From the NCBI RefSeq assembly GCF_900106055.1, contig NZ_LT629792.1, forward strand, positions 186,001 to 250,000: a stretch of DNA of 64,000 bases, given 5' to 3'. Source of the DNA: Schaalia radingae (lineage in GTDB: Bacteria > Actinomycetota > Actinomycetes > Actinomycetales > Actinomycetaceae). Made by a program: the position numbers and the translations under genes. Under the pieces are notes generated by a model. The model worked only from the letters and a program-made list of their open reading frames with translations, did no database searches and was not told the origin of the DNA. Shown here piece after piece: positions 19,250 to 26,792 of this stretch (positions are counted from its first letter, which is position 1; every line of letters begins with the position of its first letter).

Positions 19250-20935
19250 ATGAAAACGCGTTCACGCAACATCGTGATAGTTCTGCTCGCCATACTGGTC
19301 GTCGTTGCACTGGCAACTGTCAGCGCCGTTGTGATCGTTGGACACGACCGCAAGAGCGGTGGATCTGCCACTCACCAGCAGTCAGCCGTCAGCGAAGATG
19401 GTCGCACGGTCATCACCTCGGGATCAACGTTCAGCGACACTTTGGGTGACCTGCCGGAACCAACCATTGAGGGCTTCTACCAGCAGAAAGTCAACTGGCG
19501 TGAATGCACTGATGACGACCTCAAACAGATGGAAGGATCGCAGCAGTCATCAGACGGATATGAATGCGGCGCACTGTACGCACCGTTGGATTGGGACCAG
19601 CTCGACGGCGATGTGATCGCACTGGCATTGGCCATTCACCGCGCACCGCAATCCGAAGGTGCATTGTTCTATAACCCCGGTGGGCCCGGTGGTCCGGCAA
19701 CTTCGATCCTGCCCTACATTGCGAGCCAGGGACTGTCGATGGATCTGGCGGACCGCCTTGACATCGTGGCATTGGATCCGCGCGGAGTCGGCCAGTCCAC
19801 GCCGGTCATCTGCCTGACAGACAAAGAACGCGATGAAACGGCCGCGATGTCCGATGATCCGGCCGATCAATCCGACAGTACTCAAGAGCCCACGCCGCAG
19901 GAAATTGTTGAGGATCTGAAGGCTGAATCCGCCAAGCTGGCAGCTGGATGCAAGGAACACAGCGGCTCCCTGGCCGAGCATGTCGACACCATCTCAGCTG
20001 CCAAGGATTTTGATATGGCGCGAGCCGCCCTCGGACAGGACAAACTGACCTATCTGGGGTACTCATACGGTACCTACCTGGGAGCGACGTATGCTGAGCT
20101 GTTCCCCGACAAGGTCGGACGTATGGTGCTTGACGGTGCACTTGACCCGTCGCTCAGTGTTGACGACGTTGAACGACTGCAGATGCAGGGGTTCGAGGAC
20201 GCCCTCGAAAACTGGATCAAAGTGTGCTCCGCATCGTCGGACTGCCCGGTGGGGTCAAGTGTTGACGAAGGACTGGAGACTCTGAACGCGTTCTTCGATC
20301 AACTGGAAGAAAAACCGCTTGAGACGCAGGATCCTAACCGACCGCTGACGTCTTCCCTGGCCTTCAGCGCCGTGATCGGCCTGCTGTACGACACGCAGTT
20401 GCACGATGCGTTGACCCAGGGGCTGGATATGGCAATCAAGCAGGACGATGGGTCAACGATGCTGGCACTCGCAGATCTGCTGATGGAACGCAACGCTGAT
20501 GGCACGTACCAGAATAATTCGATGGAAGCAATCAGCGTGATTAACTCCCTGGACTATTCTCCGGTCGGAGACATTGAGCAATGGGCTGCTGCAGCGGAGA
20601 AGATGAAAGCTGAGCTGCCGTTCATGGGTCGTTTCGCCGGGTATTCCTCTGCCGCTTTGGAAGGCTGGCCCATTGAATCTACGCGCGAACGCGGACCGAT
20701 CCACGCTGAAGGCACCCCGGAGATTGTTGTGGTGGGAACGACGCACGACCCCGCCACGCCTTATGTGATGTCGCAGGCGCTTGCCGACCAGCTCAGTAAG
20801 GGCGTGCTGGTGAGCTGGGATGGATGGAATCACACGGCGTATTCGCGCGACGGGTCGCGGTGCGTGCGCGACGCGGTTGACGGTTTCTTCCTCAATGGCA
20901 CCGTGCCGCAGGACGGCCTTCAGTGCACGGATTAG
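19250..20935 (+). CDS. secreted alpha/beta hydrolase, tripeptidyl aminopeptidase-like
   Basis: 561 residues. An N-terminal hydrophobic anchor or signal sequence lies at about 8-32. The alpha/beta hydrolase fold includes the oxyanion motif YNPGGPGGPATS, the nucleophile elbow GYSYGTYLGATYAELFP (Ser at about 271), and a C-terminal TAP-like domain ending with VVVGTTHDPATPY and a WNHTAY segment supplying the catalytic His. Homologues in Streptomyces release N-terminal tripeptides or act as esterases outside the cell; the exact substrate cannot be told. Single gene just upstream of tRNA-Thr. Confidence 0.88.
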   Translation: MKTRSRNIVIVLLAILVVVALATVSAVVIVGHDRKSGGSATHQQSAVSEDGRTVITSGSTFSDTLGDLPEPTIEGFYQQKVNWRECTDDDLKQMEGSQQSSDGYECGALYAPLDWDQLDGDVIALALAIHRAPQSEGALFYNPGGPGGPATSILPYIASQGLSMDLADRLDIVALDPRGVGQSTPVICLTDKERDETAAMSDDPADQSDSTQEPTPQEIVEDLKAESAKLAAGCKEHSGSLAEHVDTISAAKDFDMARAALGQDKLTYLGYSYGTYLGATYAELFPDKVGRMVLDGALDPSLSVDDVERLQMQGFEDALENWIKVCSASSDCPVGSSVDEGLETLNAFFDQLEEKPLETQDPNRPLTSSLAFSAVIGLLYDTQLHDALTQGLDMAIKQDDGSTMLALADLLMERNADGTYQNNSMEAISVINSLDYSPVGDIEQWAAAAEKMKAELPFMGRFAGYSSAALEGWPIESTRERGPIHAEGTPEIVVVGTTHDPATPYVMSQALADQLSKGVLVSWDGWNHTAYSRDGSRCVRDAVDGFFLNGTVPQDGLQCTD

Positions 20936-21068
20936 GCGCTAACCTTTGGGCGTGACGCGCTCCACCTGTCGAGCATTTGTCGCAGGCGTGGGTAGTCGGC
21001 TACAGTAAACGTCGTTGCCTATCAATTGATGCGCGTGGCGGAGCCGCGTAGCGCTGATAGGGAAGGCG

Positions 21069-21141
21069 GCCACCTTAGCTCAGTCGGCAGAGCGATTCAC
21101 TCGTAATGAATAGGTCGTGGGTTCGATTCCCACAGGTGGCT
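21069..21141 (+). tRNA. tRNA-Thr (anticodon CGT)
   Basis: Cloverleaf visible: acceptor GCCACCT (21069-21075) with AGGTGGC (21134-21140), D arm GCTC/GAGC, anticodon stem ATTCA/TGAAT enclosing the loop CTCGTAA (anticodon CGT), T arm GTGGG-TTCGATT-CCCAC, discriminator T at 21141. CCA is not encoded. The 3' half from 21100 is the integration site of the conjugative element and is duplicated at 59,837. Confidence 0.97.
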
Positions 21142-21448
21142 CCGATGATGCCCCTGCGAGAGCGGGGGCTTTCGCATATCCGGGGGTGAACGGCGCGGGG
21201 ATCCAGCCGCCTTTCCCATCTGTATCGGGCAATAGATCCTCTGGAGTGGTTTCCAGCGCAGCGGCAACCTTGAGTAAGTCGGTGACGCTCCAAGTGACCT
21301 TACCTCGTAGTTTTAATGAGATTGAGGGCTGTGAAAGTCCGACTAAGTTTGCAAGTTTGGTCCTCGATATACCCTGAAGGAACATTGCCTGATTAACAGC
21401 AATTCCGATAGCTTCGTCCGCGCTGAGTTGAGGTCGTTTCGCTGTCAT
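21080..21448 (-). CDS. XRE-family transcriptional regulator, 3' end antisense to the tRNA
   Basis: 122 residues. The helix-turn-helix is clear (GISRTKLANLVGLSQPSISLKLRGK, about residues 26-50), followed by LLKVAAALETTPEDLLP typical of Cro/CI-like repressors. The last 40 residues are read from the att repeat and the complement of tRNA-Thr, so this tail is dictated by integration. It is divergent from the HTH gene at 21531 across a region with two palindromic operators, suggesting that it represses the element's left operon and itself. It probably serves as the maintenance repressor (inference). Confidence 0.8.
   Translation of the reverse strand: MTAKRPQLSADEAIGIAVNQAMFLQGISRTKLANLVGLSQPSISLKLRGKVTWSVTDLLKVAAALETTPEDLLPDTDGKGGWIPAPFTPGYAKAPALAGASSEPPVGIEPTTYSLRVNRSAD
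21100..21205. repeat. attL, 106-bp imperfect direct repeat
   Basis: The first 43 bp are identical to attR; the next 63 bp differ at only four positions and include the hairpin GCCCCTGCGAGAGCGGGGGC downstream of the tRNA. Homology thus extends well past the tRNA end, into the 3' part of the antisense XRE gene. Confidence 0.9.
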
Positions 21449-21460
21449 GATTCAAGTATG

Positions 21461-21496
21461 TCACTAGTTGTTAGTGAGGTCAATAGTTAATAGTGT
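21461..21496. promoter_or_regulatory. paired operators between the XRE repressor and the HTH operon
   Basis: TCACTAGTTGTTAGTGA (21461-21477) is a near-perfect palindrome; a related copy TCAATAGTTAATAGTGT lies at 21480-21496, 19 bp away (about two helical turns). They sit in the divergent promoter region and are the natural binding sites for the XRE protein. Confidence 0.6.
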
Positions 21497-21530
21497 AGAC
21501 AACATGGTGCGAGTGTATTAATCTGCAGCC

Positions 21531-21800
21531 ATGGGTATTAAGTACGCTAATGGATGTGAAGCATTGTTAAGTGCTCGTGAGGTTGCAGAGATGCTTCCCA
21601 ATACTTCCGCGCAGACCGTTCTGCGGTGGGCGCGTGTGGGGGCAATTGCATATGTGCAGCTCCCAGGCGGGCGAAAGTTTTTTCGTCGTTCGGATGTTGA
21701 GGAGATTCTGACGCCTCGCGTTAGCTCAGAGGATCCGTTGCCAGCGGATGCTGACGATCAGGTTTTGCCTGGGTTTGCTGGGGCTGGTGGAGTGGGATGA
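21531..21800 (+). CDS. excisionase-like helix-turn-helix protein
   Basis: 89 residues with a MerR/excisionase-type HTH_17 domain: LLSAREVAEMLPNTSAQTVLRWARVG, then GGRKFFRRSDVEEIL (about residues 11-64). Such small proteins act as recombination directionality factors or as regulators; its place as first gene of the left operon, opposite the repressor, fits a control role in excision or transfer. The C-terminus is acidic. Its stop overlaps the next gene by ATGA. Confidence 0.75.
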   Translation: MGIKYANGCEALLSAREVAEMLPNTSAQTVLRWARVGAIAYVQLPGGRKFFRRSDVEEILTPRVSSEDPLPADADDQVLPGFAGAGGVG

Positions 21801-22063
21801 GTGCTGAGGCGGTTCAGTGGGCTTGGCGGGTTGAGTGTCGCAGGTTGAGTGACAAGCTTGTTCTTCTGCGTTTGGCGTGGAAGGCGGATGACGGTGGGGT
21901 TGTTCGTGTTGATCCGGCTTTGGTGTCGGGTGTGACGGGTTTGAGTGTGGCGCGTGTTGAGGCGTGCTTGTCGTCTTTGGAGCGTGCGGGTGTTATTGAG
22001 GCTCGGCGGTGGTCGGATTCGGGTTGCTGGTCGGCCCGCTTGCTGTTAGGGGGCGCGTTGTGA
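21797..22063 (+). CDS. winged-helix paralogue 1 (short)
   Basis: 88 residues. Starts SAEAVQWAWRVECRRLSDKLVLLRLAWKADDGGVV, followed by a winged helix (SVARVEACLSSLERAGVIE). The opening is shared with the next three genes (pattern VxWAxxxxxxLxxxxKLVLLxLA). The HTH and wing occupy the entire protein. Function unknown; similarity to N-terminal domains of plasmid replication initiators suggests binding of the element's origin. Confidence 0.65.
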   Translation: MSAEAVQWAWRVECRRLSDKLVLLRLAWKADDGGVVRVDPALVSGVTGLSVARVEACLSSLERAGVIEARRWSDSGCWSARLLLGGAL

Positions 22064-22344
22064 GTGTCGAAGCGATTGAGTGGGCGTTTGGTTTAACCGA
22101 CGGTATCGATGTGCTCGAAAAGATGGTCTTGTTGTCTTTGGCTGATGATGCTGGCGATGACGGCTGGGTGTTGCTGCGCTCGCTAGAGCGTCCAGCTCGC
22201 CGGTCGCGTTCAAGTGTTCATGATGTGAAAGGTGCTTTGATCCATCTTCAACAGCTTGGGCTTATCAAGATGGATGACTCGGATACTGAAGCGGAGCGCT
22301 TTCCCATGTTGTGCCAGGTGATGGTGGGAGGTGACAAGCTGTGA
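22060..22344 (+). CDS. winged-helix paralogue 2 (short)
   Basis: 94 residues from GTG 22060, which overlaps the previous stop (GTGA). Starts SVEAIEWAFGLTDGIDVLEKMVLLSLADDAGDDGWV, then SVHDVKGALIHLQQLGLIKM as the recognition part. Same family opening as its neighbours, but an Arg/Ser-rich segment (RSLERPARRSRSS) precedes the recognition helix. The next gene starts within its stop codon. Confidence 0.65.
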   Translation: MSVEAIEWAFGLTDGIDVLEKMVLLSLADDAGDDGWVLLRSLERPARRSRSSVHDVKGALIHLQQLGLIKMDDSDTEAERFPMLCQVMVGGDKL

Positions 22345-23438
22345 GTTTCAGGGCTGTTGCGTGGGCGTTTGATCGGATTAAGGGTCTTGGTCAGGGCGAG
22401 AAACTTGTGTTGTTGGCGTTGGCGGAGTTCGCTAACGATGAGGACGAGACCTGGCGTTCGCGTGAGGAGATTGCTCAGCGGGCGGAGTGTTCTTTACGGA
22501 GTGTGGCTTCGCATTTAAAGACGCTGGATGAGTATGGGCTCATTTCACGTGTCCCGCGCTATTCGTGGTGCGGGGATCAGTCGGGTGCGTGTGCGGATAA
22601 GCCAGCGCATAAGCACCGGTCGGGCACGACGTATCGTCTGCATTTGGAGGTGGAGGGTAATTTCGCTGGGTCTGCTGAGTCCACAGATGCAAATCTTGCA
22701 CATGTGGACTTTTCGGCGGAATGTAGCGGTTGTGGCCACACATGCAAATCTTGCACATGTGGAGACGATGAGGGTTCCACAGATGCAAATTCGGGTAGTC
22801 CACAGATGCAACAGGCTGCACCCATATGTACATATAACCCCCAACTAAACCACCAGACCAAACCTAACCAGACCGAACCCGTGCGCGAGCGCGAGGAAGC
22901 GCCGGTGGCGTGCGAGGGTGAGTTTTTTGGTTCGGTTGGGTCTGGTGTGGAAGTCGAGATTGATTCGCCGTTGGCGGGGACGGATGCGGCGTTGATCGCG
23001 GAGTGTTTGCCGTCGCCTTTGAGAGTGTTGGATGCTTCTGGTGCGGTTGCGGTCACGCAGGCTTTGCGTGAGTGTGTGGACGCTGGTTGGCAACCGGCTC
23101 AGATTCGCCAGGTGATGGATCAGGCTTTACCGCCCAATGTTGGTCGGTTGTCGCGCTTGGTGTGTTACAGGCTTCGGGCGAATGTGCTCAAGGGCGTGCC
23201 ACCAGCCCGTAGTGCGGACGAGGATCCGAGGGTTCGGCGTGAGCGTGAGCGCAAGGCGGCGGTTTTGCGTCAAGAGCGTATCGATGCCCTAGCCCAGGTT
23301 GAAAGCACGCCTGTTGATTCGGTGTGGGATCAGGCGTGGGGTCAGGTTGTGGCTGAGAACCCGGGGGCGTCTCGTGTGGAGCAGTTGCGTTTGACTGAGG
23401 CGCTGTACGCGGTGTTGCGTGGGGGTGAGTCGGCGTGA
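22341..23438 (+). CDS. winged-helix paralogue 3 (long, replication-initiator-like)
   Basis: 365 residues. The N-terminal winged helix (about 1-80) reads SFRAVAWAFDRIKGLGQGEKLVLLALAEFAN, then REEIAQRAECSLRSVASHLKTLDEYGLIS; this arrangement is typical of HTH_36-type replication or primosome proteins. Residues about 113-160 are encoded by DNA carrying iteron-like palindromes, and this linker is rich in Cys, Asp and Ser. The C-terminal half (about 210-365) is helical and unrecognised. A plausible initiator for the element's episomal phase, by analogy with plasmids whose origin lies inside rep; this is inference. Confidence 0.65.
   Translation: MSFRAVAWAFDRIKGLGQGEKLVLLALAEFANDEDETWRSREEIAQRAECSLRSVASHLKTLDEYGLISRVPRYSWCGDQSGACADKPAHKHRSGTTYRLHLEVEGNFAGSAESTDANLAHVDFSAECSGCGHTCKSCTCGDDEGSTDANSGSPQMQQAAPICTYNPQLNHQTKPNQTEPVREREEAPVACEGEFFGSVGSGVEVEIDSPLAGTDAALIAECLPSPLRVLDASGAVAVTQALRECVDAGWQPAQIRQVMDQALPPNVGRLSRLVCYRLRANVLKGVPPARSADEDPRVRRERERKAAVLRQERIDALAQVESTPVDSVWDQAWGQVVAENPGASRVEQLRLTEALYAVLRGGESA
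22681..22811. repeat. iteron-like palindrome cluster inside the winged-helix gene
   Basis: Two 27-bp palindromes with arms CCACAnnTGCAA and TTGCAnnTGTGG (22681-22707 and 22736-22762), followed by two half-sites CCACAGATGCAA (22777-22788 and 22800-22811). The copies fall in all three reading frames of the host gene (STDANLAHVD, HTCKSCTCGD, SPQMQQ), so the conservation is at DNA level. An AT-richer stretch (ATATGTACATATAAC) follows at once, as at replication origins. Confidence 0.75.
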
Positions 23439-24496
23439 GTGTGTCGTGGTTGGTGTGGGCGCGTGGTGTTGGGGGTCTTACTGCGTCGCAGTCGTTGGTG
23501 TTGTTTGAGCTGGCGCGGCTTGCGGATGCTCGTGGTGTGGTGATTTGCGCTGTGGAGTATCTGGTGGAGTGTACGGGTGTTTCTCGCCGGTCGGTGTTTC
23601 GCTCGTTGGCGGGTTTGGAGTCGCGCGGGGTTTTGTCGCGCCAGATGCGGTATGTGCGGGGTCGTAAGGCGGCTTCGCGGTTCGTGTTGCATTGGCTGGC
23701 GGGGGTGAGTGATTCGCCTGTCCAGGGCGAGTTGTGTCCTGGACAGGCTGGGTGTGAGTCGGAGGCGTGTGTGGGTGTTGTGCCGTTGTCGATGTCTGAT
23801 AATGAGGGGTTGCGGCGTGTTGTGTTGGAGGCGGCTTCTGATGGGTGGGTAGGCACTGCGGCGCAGTGCTTGGCGGTGACGGTGCAGGAGGTGGGCGCGC
23901 GCCAGTTCTCAAATGCGATTTCTCGGGGTGTGCAGTTTTCTCGGATGTCGTGGTCTGAGTCGGTTGCTGATACGTGTGGGATCGCGTGGGAGGTGTTGAT
24001 GACGTGTGCCTCGCAGGTGGCGTCCGCATCGCGGCCGTGGGCGGTGTGGACAACTATTGTGAATCGGCGGTGCTTTGCTCGTGATAAGTGTGCTGGTGTG
24101 GAGGAGGCGGTGGAGCCGTCAATGATGCCTGAGGCTGGGTTGCGTCCCGGCCAGGGCGATACGGGTGATGCGTGGGTGTGTGTCGATGATTTTGAGGGCC
24201 CGCTGGCTCGTATGGTGGCGGCGCTGATAGAGGCGGGAATGACCGAGACGTTGGCGTGGGCGGGAACTCGCCGTATAGCTGAGCTTGCGGTGGGTGATAG
24301 TAGTAGGCGGCATCGAATGGCGAGTGTGGATCCACGGCTGGGTGATTTGGGCGTGAGTGGTGAGGCTGCGCGCGCGTGGATGACTATGTTGGTTGGTTCG
24401 CGTCGTGGTGTCAAAGGCAGCCTGTTGCAGGCTGATGATGAGGCGCTGATGGTAGCTGCTCGCGAGGTGGTGGAGGCCTTGAATCTGGCGGCATAG
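23435..24496 (+). CDS. winged-helix paralogue 4 (long)
   Basis: 353 residues, overlapping the previous gene by four bases. Starts SVSWLVWARGVGGLTASQSLVLFELARLADARGVV and continues with a winged helix (CTGVSRRSVFRSLAGLESRGVLS, about 45-70). The rest is helical, with an Ala/Val-rich stretch, and is not recognised. Coding DNA is strongly G/T-rich on the plus strand. Last gene of the left operon, followed by a terminator at 24533. Confidence 0.65.
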   Translation: MSVSWLVWARGVGGLTASQSLVLFELARLADARGVVICAVEYLVECTGVSRRSVFRSLAGLESRGVLSRQMRYVRGRKAASRFVLHWLAGVSDSPVQGELCPGQAGCESEACVGVVPLSMSDNEGLRRVVLEAASDGWVGTAAQCLAVTVQEVGARQFSNAISRGVQFSRMSWSESVADTCGIAWEVLMTCASQVASASRPWAVWTTIVNRRCFARDKCAGVEEAVEPSMMPEAGLRPGQGDTGDAWVCVDDFEGPLARMVAALIEAGMTETLAWAGTRRIAELAVGDSSRRHRMASVDPRLGDLGVSGEAARAWMTMLVGSRRGVKGSLLQADDEALMVAAREVVEALNLAA

Positions 24497-24532
24497 CAGG
24501 AAGGTGAGGTGGATCACAAGTGGGGTTTGGGG

Positions 24533-24562
24533 GCATGGTGCCAGTTTGGCACCATGCTTTTT
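24533..24562 (+). terminator. terminator of the winged-helix operon
   Basis: GCATGGTGCCA (24533-24543) pairs with TGGCACCATGC (24547-24557), followed by TTTTT. It separates the convergent operons. Confidence 0.9.
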
Positions 24563-24563
24563 G

Positions 24564-24836
24564 TTAGAGGGGTTTGAACTCGTTATAGATTTGTTCGAGC
24601 ACTTCTTCGTAGTTGGTGTCTTGTCCTACCTCGACGGTGTTGGTGTTGACGGTGATGGTGATGCGGTAGAAGATTCTGATTTTGCTTGGGTTCAGGTTGA
24701 GTTCTTGAGCGATGTTGATGCCTTCGGCTTTGGCTGTGGCGTAGTCGTGGGCAATGAAGTATCTGCTTCCTGCTTCGTCGGGGGTTTGTCCGTCGAAGGT
24801 GACGATGTATTCGTTGTGGCGTTCGAGTTGTTGCAT
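24564..24836 (-). CDS. small hypothetical protein
   Basis: 90 residues, no signal peptide and no membrane segment. It starts MQQLERHNEYIVTFDGQTPDEAGSRYFIA and has alternating strands (IRIFYRITITVNTNTVEV) with an acidic C-terminus. Family not recognised. It starts 18 bp after the stop of the membrane protein upstream on the same strand, so the two form a pair. The stop lies directly beside the bidirectional-looking terminator at 24533-24562. Confidence 0.55.
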   Translation of the reverse strand: MQQLERHNEYIVTFDGQTPDEAGSRYFIAHDYATAKAEGINIAQELNLNPSKIRIFYRITITVNTNTVEVGQDTNYEEVLEQIYNEFKPL

Positions 24837-24854
24837 GGCAGTGGTGGTGTCTCC

Positions 24855-25847
24855 TTAGTAGATGGTGATGGTGCCCGTGTTGACGAGGCCGTCACAGCTT
24901 GTGGTCCATGATTGTGTGCCGAGTGGGATGCCGGTGAGGATGGCGGTGGCTGTTCCTGGTATGGGTGTGCTGGCGTTGGCTGCGTGTCCTGCGATGCTGA
25001 TGGTGCAGGTGGTGTATCCGCTTCCTGAAACTGTGATCGAAAAGGTGGCAGCGCCGCTGCCACCAGTGTTGACTGAGGTGTTCATTGAGGTGACGCCTGT
25101 GGGCGCTGGCTCCGGTGCCGGCTCTGGTGCTGGTGATGTTGGTGGTTCGAGCGTCTGCGGCGTTGGCTCTGGTGCGGGTGTGGGCTCGGGATCTGGTTCT
25201 GCCTTTGGTGTGTCGGGCGCGGGTTCTGGTAGTGGTTTGGTGGGGGTTGGTGTGGATTGTGGTGTGTGCTCCTGGTCTTGAGCTTTCTCGGCCGGTTTTT
25301 CGGGTGCGGTGGATTGCGCGCTTTGGGTGTTGGTGGGTGTGTCGGTGTGGGTGAGGGTTTTGCCTGTTTGGTGAGTGCTGGTGATGACGATTGTGGCGGT
25401 GGCTACGCTGAGGAGGAGGATGAGTGGTGCGGTGAGGATGAGGCGTGTCCGGTGTTTCCTGCTGTGCGGGTGTGAGCGTGTCGGTGTGGGCGCGTGCTCG
25501 GGGGTTTGGTTGTGCTGCCTGGCTGCGTCGTTATCGCTTGGGTTGCTGGGGTTTATGGTGTTGCTGGTATTGCTGGCGGTTCCGGTATTGCTGGCTGTCG
25601 GCTCTGGTGTGTCGTGGGTTTGGATGTGTCCGTCTGGGTGCACGCTCATGTAGTACGTGCCTTCTGGGCCTGTTGCGGTGACGGGTAGGGCGCGGTTGTA
25701 GTGTTTGGCTTGTGCCAGGGCAATGTTCATTGCGTCGTGGTGTAGGTGTTGGCTGGGTTGTAGGCGGGCAATTGTGATGCCTGCTGAGGTGACGGTGGCG
25801 GTGCCGTTGTCGTGGTGTGTGATGGTAATTGGTGGCCAGCTGGTCAT
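24855..25847 (-). CDS. membrane-anchored surface protein with Pro-rich stalk
   Basis: 330 residues from ATG 25847 (MTSWPPITI) with a GAAAG ribosome-binding site. A small N-terminal cytoplasmic domain (about 1-80) and an Asn/Ser/Thr linker precede one membrane span (TRLILTAPLILLLSVATATIVI, shortened here to its core LILTAPLILLLSVATATIV, about 136-155), then a long Pro/Glu/Thr stalk (about 170-250) and a C-terminal beta-rich domain. Type II topology places the C-terminus outside. It could mediate cell contact or mating-pair stability; no family recognised. Confidence 0.65.
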   Translation of the reverse strand: MTSWPPITITHHDNGTATVTSAGITIARLQPSQHLHHDAMNIALAQAKHYNRALPVTATGPEGTYYMSVHPDGHIQTHDTPEPTASNTGTASNTSNTINPSNPSDNDAARQHNQTPEHAPTPTRSHPHSRKHRTRLILTAPLILLLSVATATIVITSTHQTGKTLTHTDTPTNTQSAQSTAPEKPAEKAQDQEHTPQSTPTPTKPLPEPAPDTPKAEPDPEPTPAPEPTPQTLEPPTSPAPEPAPEPAPTGVTSMNTSVNTGGSGAATFSITVSGSGYTTCTISIAGHAANASTPIPGTATAILTGIPLGTQSWTTSCDGLVNTGTITIY

Positions 25848-25913
25848 TGCGTGTCTTTCATTGTCTTGGTGGTGTGTGCGCATTGTCTACGTATTACGTA
25901 GAAGGGAGCGCAC

Positions 25914-26483
25914 ATGAGGAATCCTTGGGCTGGCTCGGGTGGAGAATACTCCTCGGCTCACGGCGATCGCGCGGTGGTGTCTGGGTCTGTCCGGCCGCCT
26001 GTGTGGAAGCCGGGCGCGCAGGTGGTGGCGGCTGGCGGCTTGCCGATTGCGTTTGCTGGCGAGTATTGCCCGTTGTGGGTGGTCGGTGCGCACGGAGGCG
26101 CGGGGGCGACGTCGTGGGCCCGCTTGTTGGGCGCGGGTGATGCTGGTGTGTCGTGGCCTGATCCGAGTAGGTCAACGCGCGTAGTCGTGGTGGCTCGGAC
26201 TCATTTTGCTGGGCTGAGGGCCGCGCAGGACGCGGGAATCCAGTGGGCGTCTGGCCAGGTTGGGCGTGTGGAGCTGGTTGGTTTGATTTTGGCGGCGGAT
26301 GCGCCTGGTCGCAGTCCGAAAGAGCTGGCCCCGTTTCGTCAGCGTGTTGCTGGCGCGTTTCCGCGCGTGTGGCTGGTGGGCTTCCAGAGTGCGTGGCGTA
26401 CCGGTTTCGCGTGGGACGTTCCGCTTTCGAGGGATGTCCGCAAGGTTTTGAAAGATATGTCGTTGATTGGAAAGGACGAGTAA
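25914..26483 (+). CDS. DUF6668 family, ParA-like ATPase-related protein
   Basis: 189 residues. The stretch VVGAHGGAGATSWARLLG (about 56-73) resembles the deviant Walker A of ParA/MinD-type ATPases but lacks the usual Lys, so ATP hydrolysis is doubtful. Proteins of this type recur at the head of actinobacterial conjugation operons. It is the first gene of a plus-strand run leading through the secretion genes; its stop is followed directly by the ATG of the pilin-like gene. Its N-terminal codons contain one copy of a 35-bp repeat also present at 30033. Confidence 0.7.
   Translation: MRNPWAGSGGEYSSAHGDRAVVSGSVRPPVWKPGAQVVAAGGLPIAFAGEYCPLWVVGAHGGAGATSWARLLGAGDAGVSWPDPSRSTRVVVVARTHFAGLRAAQDAGIQWASGQVGRVELVGLILAADAPGRSPKELAPFRQRVAGAFPRVWLVGFQSAWRTGFAWDVPLSRDVRKVLKDMSLIGKDE
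25939..25973. repeat. 35-bp dispersed repeat, copy 1
   Basis: Begins GTGGAGAATACTCCTCGGC and is 33/35 identical to 30033-30067. Contains the small inverted repeat GGAG-AATA-CTCC. Read here as GEYSSAHGDRA, but in another frame in copy 2. Confidence 0.75.
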
Positions 26484-26792
26484 ATGAGTCTTGTTGCGAG
26501 TGGTGTTGGCGTTGTTGAGTCCGTGGTGGGGCGCGCGGGGCTGATTTGGATGGATTTGAATCCGACGCCGGTTGCGCCTCCAGGTGTGGAGGCGCGCGTG
26601 CAGACGGTGCTGAATTGGGTGATGTGGATTGCCGGCGCGTCTGTGATTGTCGGTTTTATTGTCGGCGGAATCATGCTTGCGGTGTCGAATGAGCGTGGGA
26701 TGGGTAATGAGAACGTGCGCAGGATCGGCTATGTGATTATGGGTGCAATTGTTATTGCGGCTGCGGCGGCTCTGGCGAAAGCATTGCTGTAA
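26484..26792 (+). CDS. pilin-like small membrane protein
   Basis: 102 residues with two hydrophobic segments (about 50-70, VMWIAGASVIVGFIVGGIML; about 80-101, GYVIMGAIVIAAAAALAKALL shortened to its core). Size, topology and position before the channel gene resemble VirB2/TrbC-type pilins or the corresponding small subunits of Gram-positive conjugation systems. There is no clear cleavable signal peptide. Stop and next start overlap (TAATG). Confidence 0.6.
   Translation: MSLVASGVGVVESVVGRAGLIWMDLNPTPVAPPGVEARVQTVLNWVMWIAGASVIVGFIVGGIMLAVSNERGMGNENVRRIGYVIMGAIVIAAAAALAKALL

Noticed and set aside
22681..22811. Short repeats at irregular intervals that might be a CRISPR array
   Set aside because: The repeats are palindromic, unevenly spaced (55, 41, 23 bp) and lie inside a reading frame; iteron-like sites fit better.
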